A stretch of DNA of 11,257 nucleotides from Candidatus Methylomirabilota bacterium. GTDB lineage: Bacteria; Methylomirabilota; Methylomirabilia; Methylomirabilales; JACPAU01. The stretch lies in the NCBI GenBank assembly GCA_023249205.1, contig JAHFDC010000008.1:1-11257 (forward strand). The letters are read 5' to 3'. Below the pieces are notes generated by a model. That model did no database searches. It was not told where the DNA came from and worked only from the letters and a program-made list of their open reading frames with translations. Shown here in pieces: positions 9,662 to 11,257 of the stretch. Numbering within the stretch: position 1 is the stretch's first letter; every line of letters starts with the position of its first letter. Both the position numbers and the translations under genes were made by a program.

Positions 9662-9675
9662 CCGGGAGAGACTCG

Positions 9676-9707
9676 GGGGCGGGGGCCGGCGCCTGCCGCC
9701 CCTTTTT
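9676..9707 (+). terminator. Rho-independent terminator after atpC
   Basis: An inverted repeat (9676-9702) pairs GGGGCGG with CCGCCCC. It extends through a G-U pair and three more pairs to a CGGC loop, with one bulged G on the right arm. It is followed directly by five T (9703-9707) and lies 15 bp after the atpC stop. This is a canonical intrinsic terminator and closes the atp operon. Confidence 0.85.
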
Positions 9708-9715
9708 CGTCGGCT

Positions 9716-10930
9716 ATGTGGCACCTCCCCGAGTGGATCCCGGGCCTCCTGCTGGGGCACCCGCAGCGCTCCGCCGTCCTCTCCGACCGGGACGCGCGGC
9801 TGGTGGCCTTCGCCCAGTTCGTCGCCGCCTTCTCCTGGAACTACGTCTACGTCTTCCTCCCCTTCTATATCCTCCGGATCAGCCCCCACGACCGGGAGAC
9901 GACCCTCCTGTGGACCGGGCTCATCCTCGGCGTCACCGGCATGGCCTCCACCCTGTTCGCCCCCATCTGGGGAGGGATGGCCTCCCGGGTGAGCCCGAAG
10001 GCTCTCTACGAGGTCGGGCTCCTGATTCAGGTGGTGCTGTTCGCCTGCTTCGCCCTCACCACGAGCCTCCCCGTTCTGTTCCTGCTCCGGATGGCGATTG
10101 GCATGGTCGGGGGGACCTCCACCATGGGGCTCATCCTGATCTCCGCAGCCTCCGACCACGAGCGGATCACCTCCAACGTGGGGCTCTTCCAGTCCGCCAT
10201 GACGCTCGGGCAGATCACCGGACCCTTCGTGGGGGCCTTCGCGGCGGATCTCCTGGGGTTCGCCCCCACCTTCCTGCTCGGGTCGGCCGTGCTGCTTGTC
10301 CCTTTCTTCGCCGTGCGGCTGAAGGTCCCCTGGGTGGAGCGCCTCAGCCCCCGTCCGCCCGCGGTCCCGATCACGCGCCGCCGCTTCGTGGCCGGCTGGT
10401 TGGTCTGCTTCACCGCCACGTTGCAACTGGTTTTCCTCCCGAGCGTCCTCCCCGAGATCCTGCCCGCGCTGGGGGTGCCGGGGGCCGCTGCGGTCCGTGT
10501 GGCCGGGGCAATCGTCTTCGCGTACGGCCTCGCCGCAGCGGCGGGGGCGGTCGTGGTCAGTCGGGCGGCGGGGCGGTTCGGCCGGCGGCGGACCGTCCTG
10601 GTCGCCGGTGGACTGGCCTCCCTCTTCCAGGTGGCGCTCTGGCTCCCGGCCTCGGTGGGGCTCTTCACTGCGCTGCGGGTCATGCAGACCGGCCTCATCG
10701 CCGGCGTGATCCCCATCGTCTTCGCCCAGATCGCGGCGGGGGCGCCCGGAGCGCGCATCGGCCTCATCAATACCTCGCGCTTCTCGGGGAACGCGGCCGG
10801 GCCCCTCCTGGCCACCCTCTTCTTCGCTCACTTCTCGCCGCTTCTTCTCTACGGGACCCTCGCGGCGCTGACGGTGGTCTCCCTCGCGGCCTTCTATCGC
10901 ACCCCGCTCACCCGGGTGCGCCCGGCCTGA
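9716..10930 (+). CDS. Major facilitator superfamily transporter
   Basis: This 404-residue protein has about 12 hydrophobic segments in two halves, the size of drug- or metabolite-type MFS permeases. The loop after the second helix (GGMASRVSPKAL, 86-97) and the equivalent loop in the second half (SRAAGRFGRRRTVLVAGG) are the MFS motif-A positions, although the first lacks the usual acidic residue. The mid-helix segment LRMAIGMVGGTSTMGLILISA and GLFQSAMTLGQITGPFVGAF (a motif-C-like GPxxGG region) support an MFS_1 efflux-type carrier. The substrate cannot be read from sequence. The start is uncertain: ATG 9716 is only eight bases after the terminator's T run and has no ribosome site. The next in-frame option, GTG 9803, would delete a non-membrane N-terminal tail and leave helix 1 intact. 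It is followed by yacG after a 2-bp gap. Confidence 0.9.
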   Translation: MWHLPEWIPGLLLGHPQRSAVLSDRDARLVAFAQFVAAFSWNYVYVFLPFYILRISPHDRETTLLWTGLILGVTGMASTLFAPIWGGMASRVSPKALYEVGLLIQVVLFACFALTTSLPVLFLLRMAIGMVGGTSTMGLILISAASDHERITSNVGLFQSAMTLGQITGPFVGAFAADLLGFAPTFLLGSAVLLVPFFAVRLKVPWVERLSPRPPAVPITRRRFVAGWLVCFTATLQLVFLPSVLPEILPALGVPGAAAVRVAGAIVFAYGLAAAAGAVVVSRAAGRFGRRRTVLVAGGLASLFQVALWLPASVGLFTALRVMQTGLIAGVIPIVFAQIAAGAPGARIGLINTSRFSGNAAGPLLATLFFAHFSPLLLYGTLAALTVVSLAAFYRTPLTRVRPA

Positions 10931-10932
10931 GG

Positions 10933-11192
10933 ATGCCCCCCCCCGCGTTCGCCGCTGCGTCATCTGCCACCGGCCGCTCGCCGCGGCGGAGGACCGGTGG
11001 TTCCCCTTCTGCTCCGAGCGGTGCAAGTGGGTGGACCTGGGCCGGTGGCTGGGGGAGGCGTACCGGATCCCGGGGCCTGCGGCGGCGGCTGAGCCGCAGC
11101 CGACGGGCGGGAGGGAGGGGGGCGAGGGGGAACCGGCGGGCCGGCGGGGGAACAGCGAGGGGGAGCCGGCCGCGGCGGAAGCGGACGGGTGA
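10933..11192 (+). CDS. yacG: YacG-family zinc-binding protein (DNA gyrase inhibitor), start frameshifted
   Basis: The frame ending at the TGA at 11190-11192 encodes CVICHRPL, then FCSERCKWVDLGRWL and GEAYRIPG. This is the diagnostic YacG pattern: a CxxC plus CxxxC zinc site followed by DLGRWL-x-E-x-YRIPG. YacG is a small cytoplasmic protein shown in E. coli to bind gyrase and inhibit it. The C-terminus is an unusual Gly/Glu/Ala/Pro-rich tail of about 35 residues. This frame has no ATG, GTG or TTG between the upstream stop at 10869 and the first Cys codon at 10956. ATG 10933, two bases after the transporter stop, is followed by nine C and is out of frame; one extra C would give MPPPRVRRCVIC, a normal YacG start. 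It is either a homopolymer sequencing error, a real frameshift, or slippage-controlled. Family certain; integrity uncertain. Confidence 0.85.
10936..10944 (+). repeat. Nine-C homopolymer at the yacG start
   Basis: A run of nine C immediately follows ATG 10933. As read, it puts the ATG out of frame with the conserved yacG coding sequence; ten C (or seven) would restore it. Such runs are common sites of sequencing error and of polymerase slippage. Confidence 0.9.
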
Positions 11193-11204
11193 CGGCGGCC
11201 CCGG

Positions 11205-11257
11205 CTACTGCAGATGGTGCGTGATTCGACGCAGGAGCGGCTCGGGGGTCAGGGGGA
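11205..11257 (-). CDS. Possible C-terminal end of an unidentified minus-strand gene
   Basis: Read on the minus strand from the window edge, the frame gives PLTPEPLLRRITHHLQ and then TAG (complement at 11205-11207). The composition looks like a natural protein end and it would converge on yacG, 12 bp away. Only 16-17 codons are visible and no family can be named. A plus-strand start (ATG 11214, MVRDSTQERL) is an alternative but has no ribosome site. The assignment is weak. Confidence 0.25.
   Translation of the reverse strand, partial: PLTPEPLLRRITHHLQ

Noticed and set aside
9551..11026. 491-codon minus-strand open frame
   Set aside because: It spans the transporter and the atp terminator, and its translation is Glu/Arg/Gly/His-rich low complexity, typical of antisense high-GC frames.

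Overview
The window is a high-GC (by eye well over 60% G+C), densely packed bacterial chromosome segment. All confidently recognised genes are on the + strand. A bacterial F-type ATP synthase operon, a MoxR/VWA/TPR module and a YacG-family zinc protein suggest a Gram-negative-type environmental bacterium. The strong G/C bias at third codon positions, the GTG/TTG starts and an AtpF with a signal-peptide-like N-terminus would fit a deltaproteobacterium-like or NC10/Rokubacteria-like lineage. This is an impression from the sequence, not a proven placement.

Region 1 (1-3626) is the 3' part of a putative cell-envelope module. It holds the C-terminal part of a VWA-domain membrane protein, a secreted or periplasmic TPR protein whose start overlaps the VWA stop, and a MoxR-family AAA+ ATPase. 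MoxR ATPases typically work with VWA proteins as chaperone-like pairs, so the three probably act together.

Region 2 (3627-9707) is the F1Fo ATP synthase operon. A plausible sigma-70-type promoter and a perfect 24-bp palindrome precede atpI, followed by atpF (b), atpH (delta), atpA (alpha), atpG (gamma), atpD (beta) and atpC (epsilon), and a clear Rho-independent terminator. The complete F1 head, central stalk and peripheral stalk are encoded. The two membrane rotor/stator subunits a (atpB) and c (atpE) are not: only 95 bp separate atpI from atpF. They must be encoded elsewhere if this enzyme is functional.

Region 3 (9708-11257) starts with a major-facilitator transporter whose start codon lies directly behind the atp terminator. 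It is followed by a yacG gene whose only good start codon is out of frame because of a nine-C run. A few codons at the very end may be the C-terminus of an unidentified minus-strand gene.

Most of the window is ordinary housekeeping sequence and I found no convincing undescribed system. The points worth a second look are the split ATP synthase operon, three hairpins around it that share the same stem core, and the homopolymer-associated yacG frameshift.
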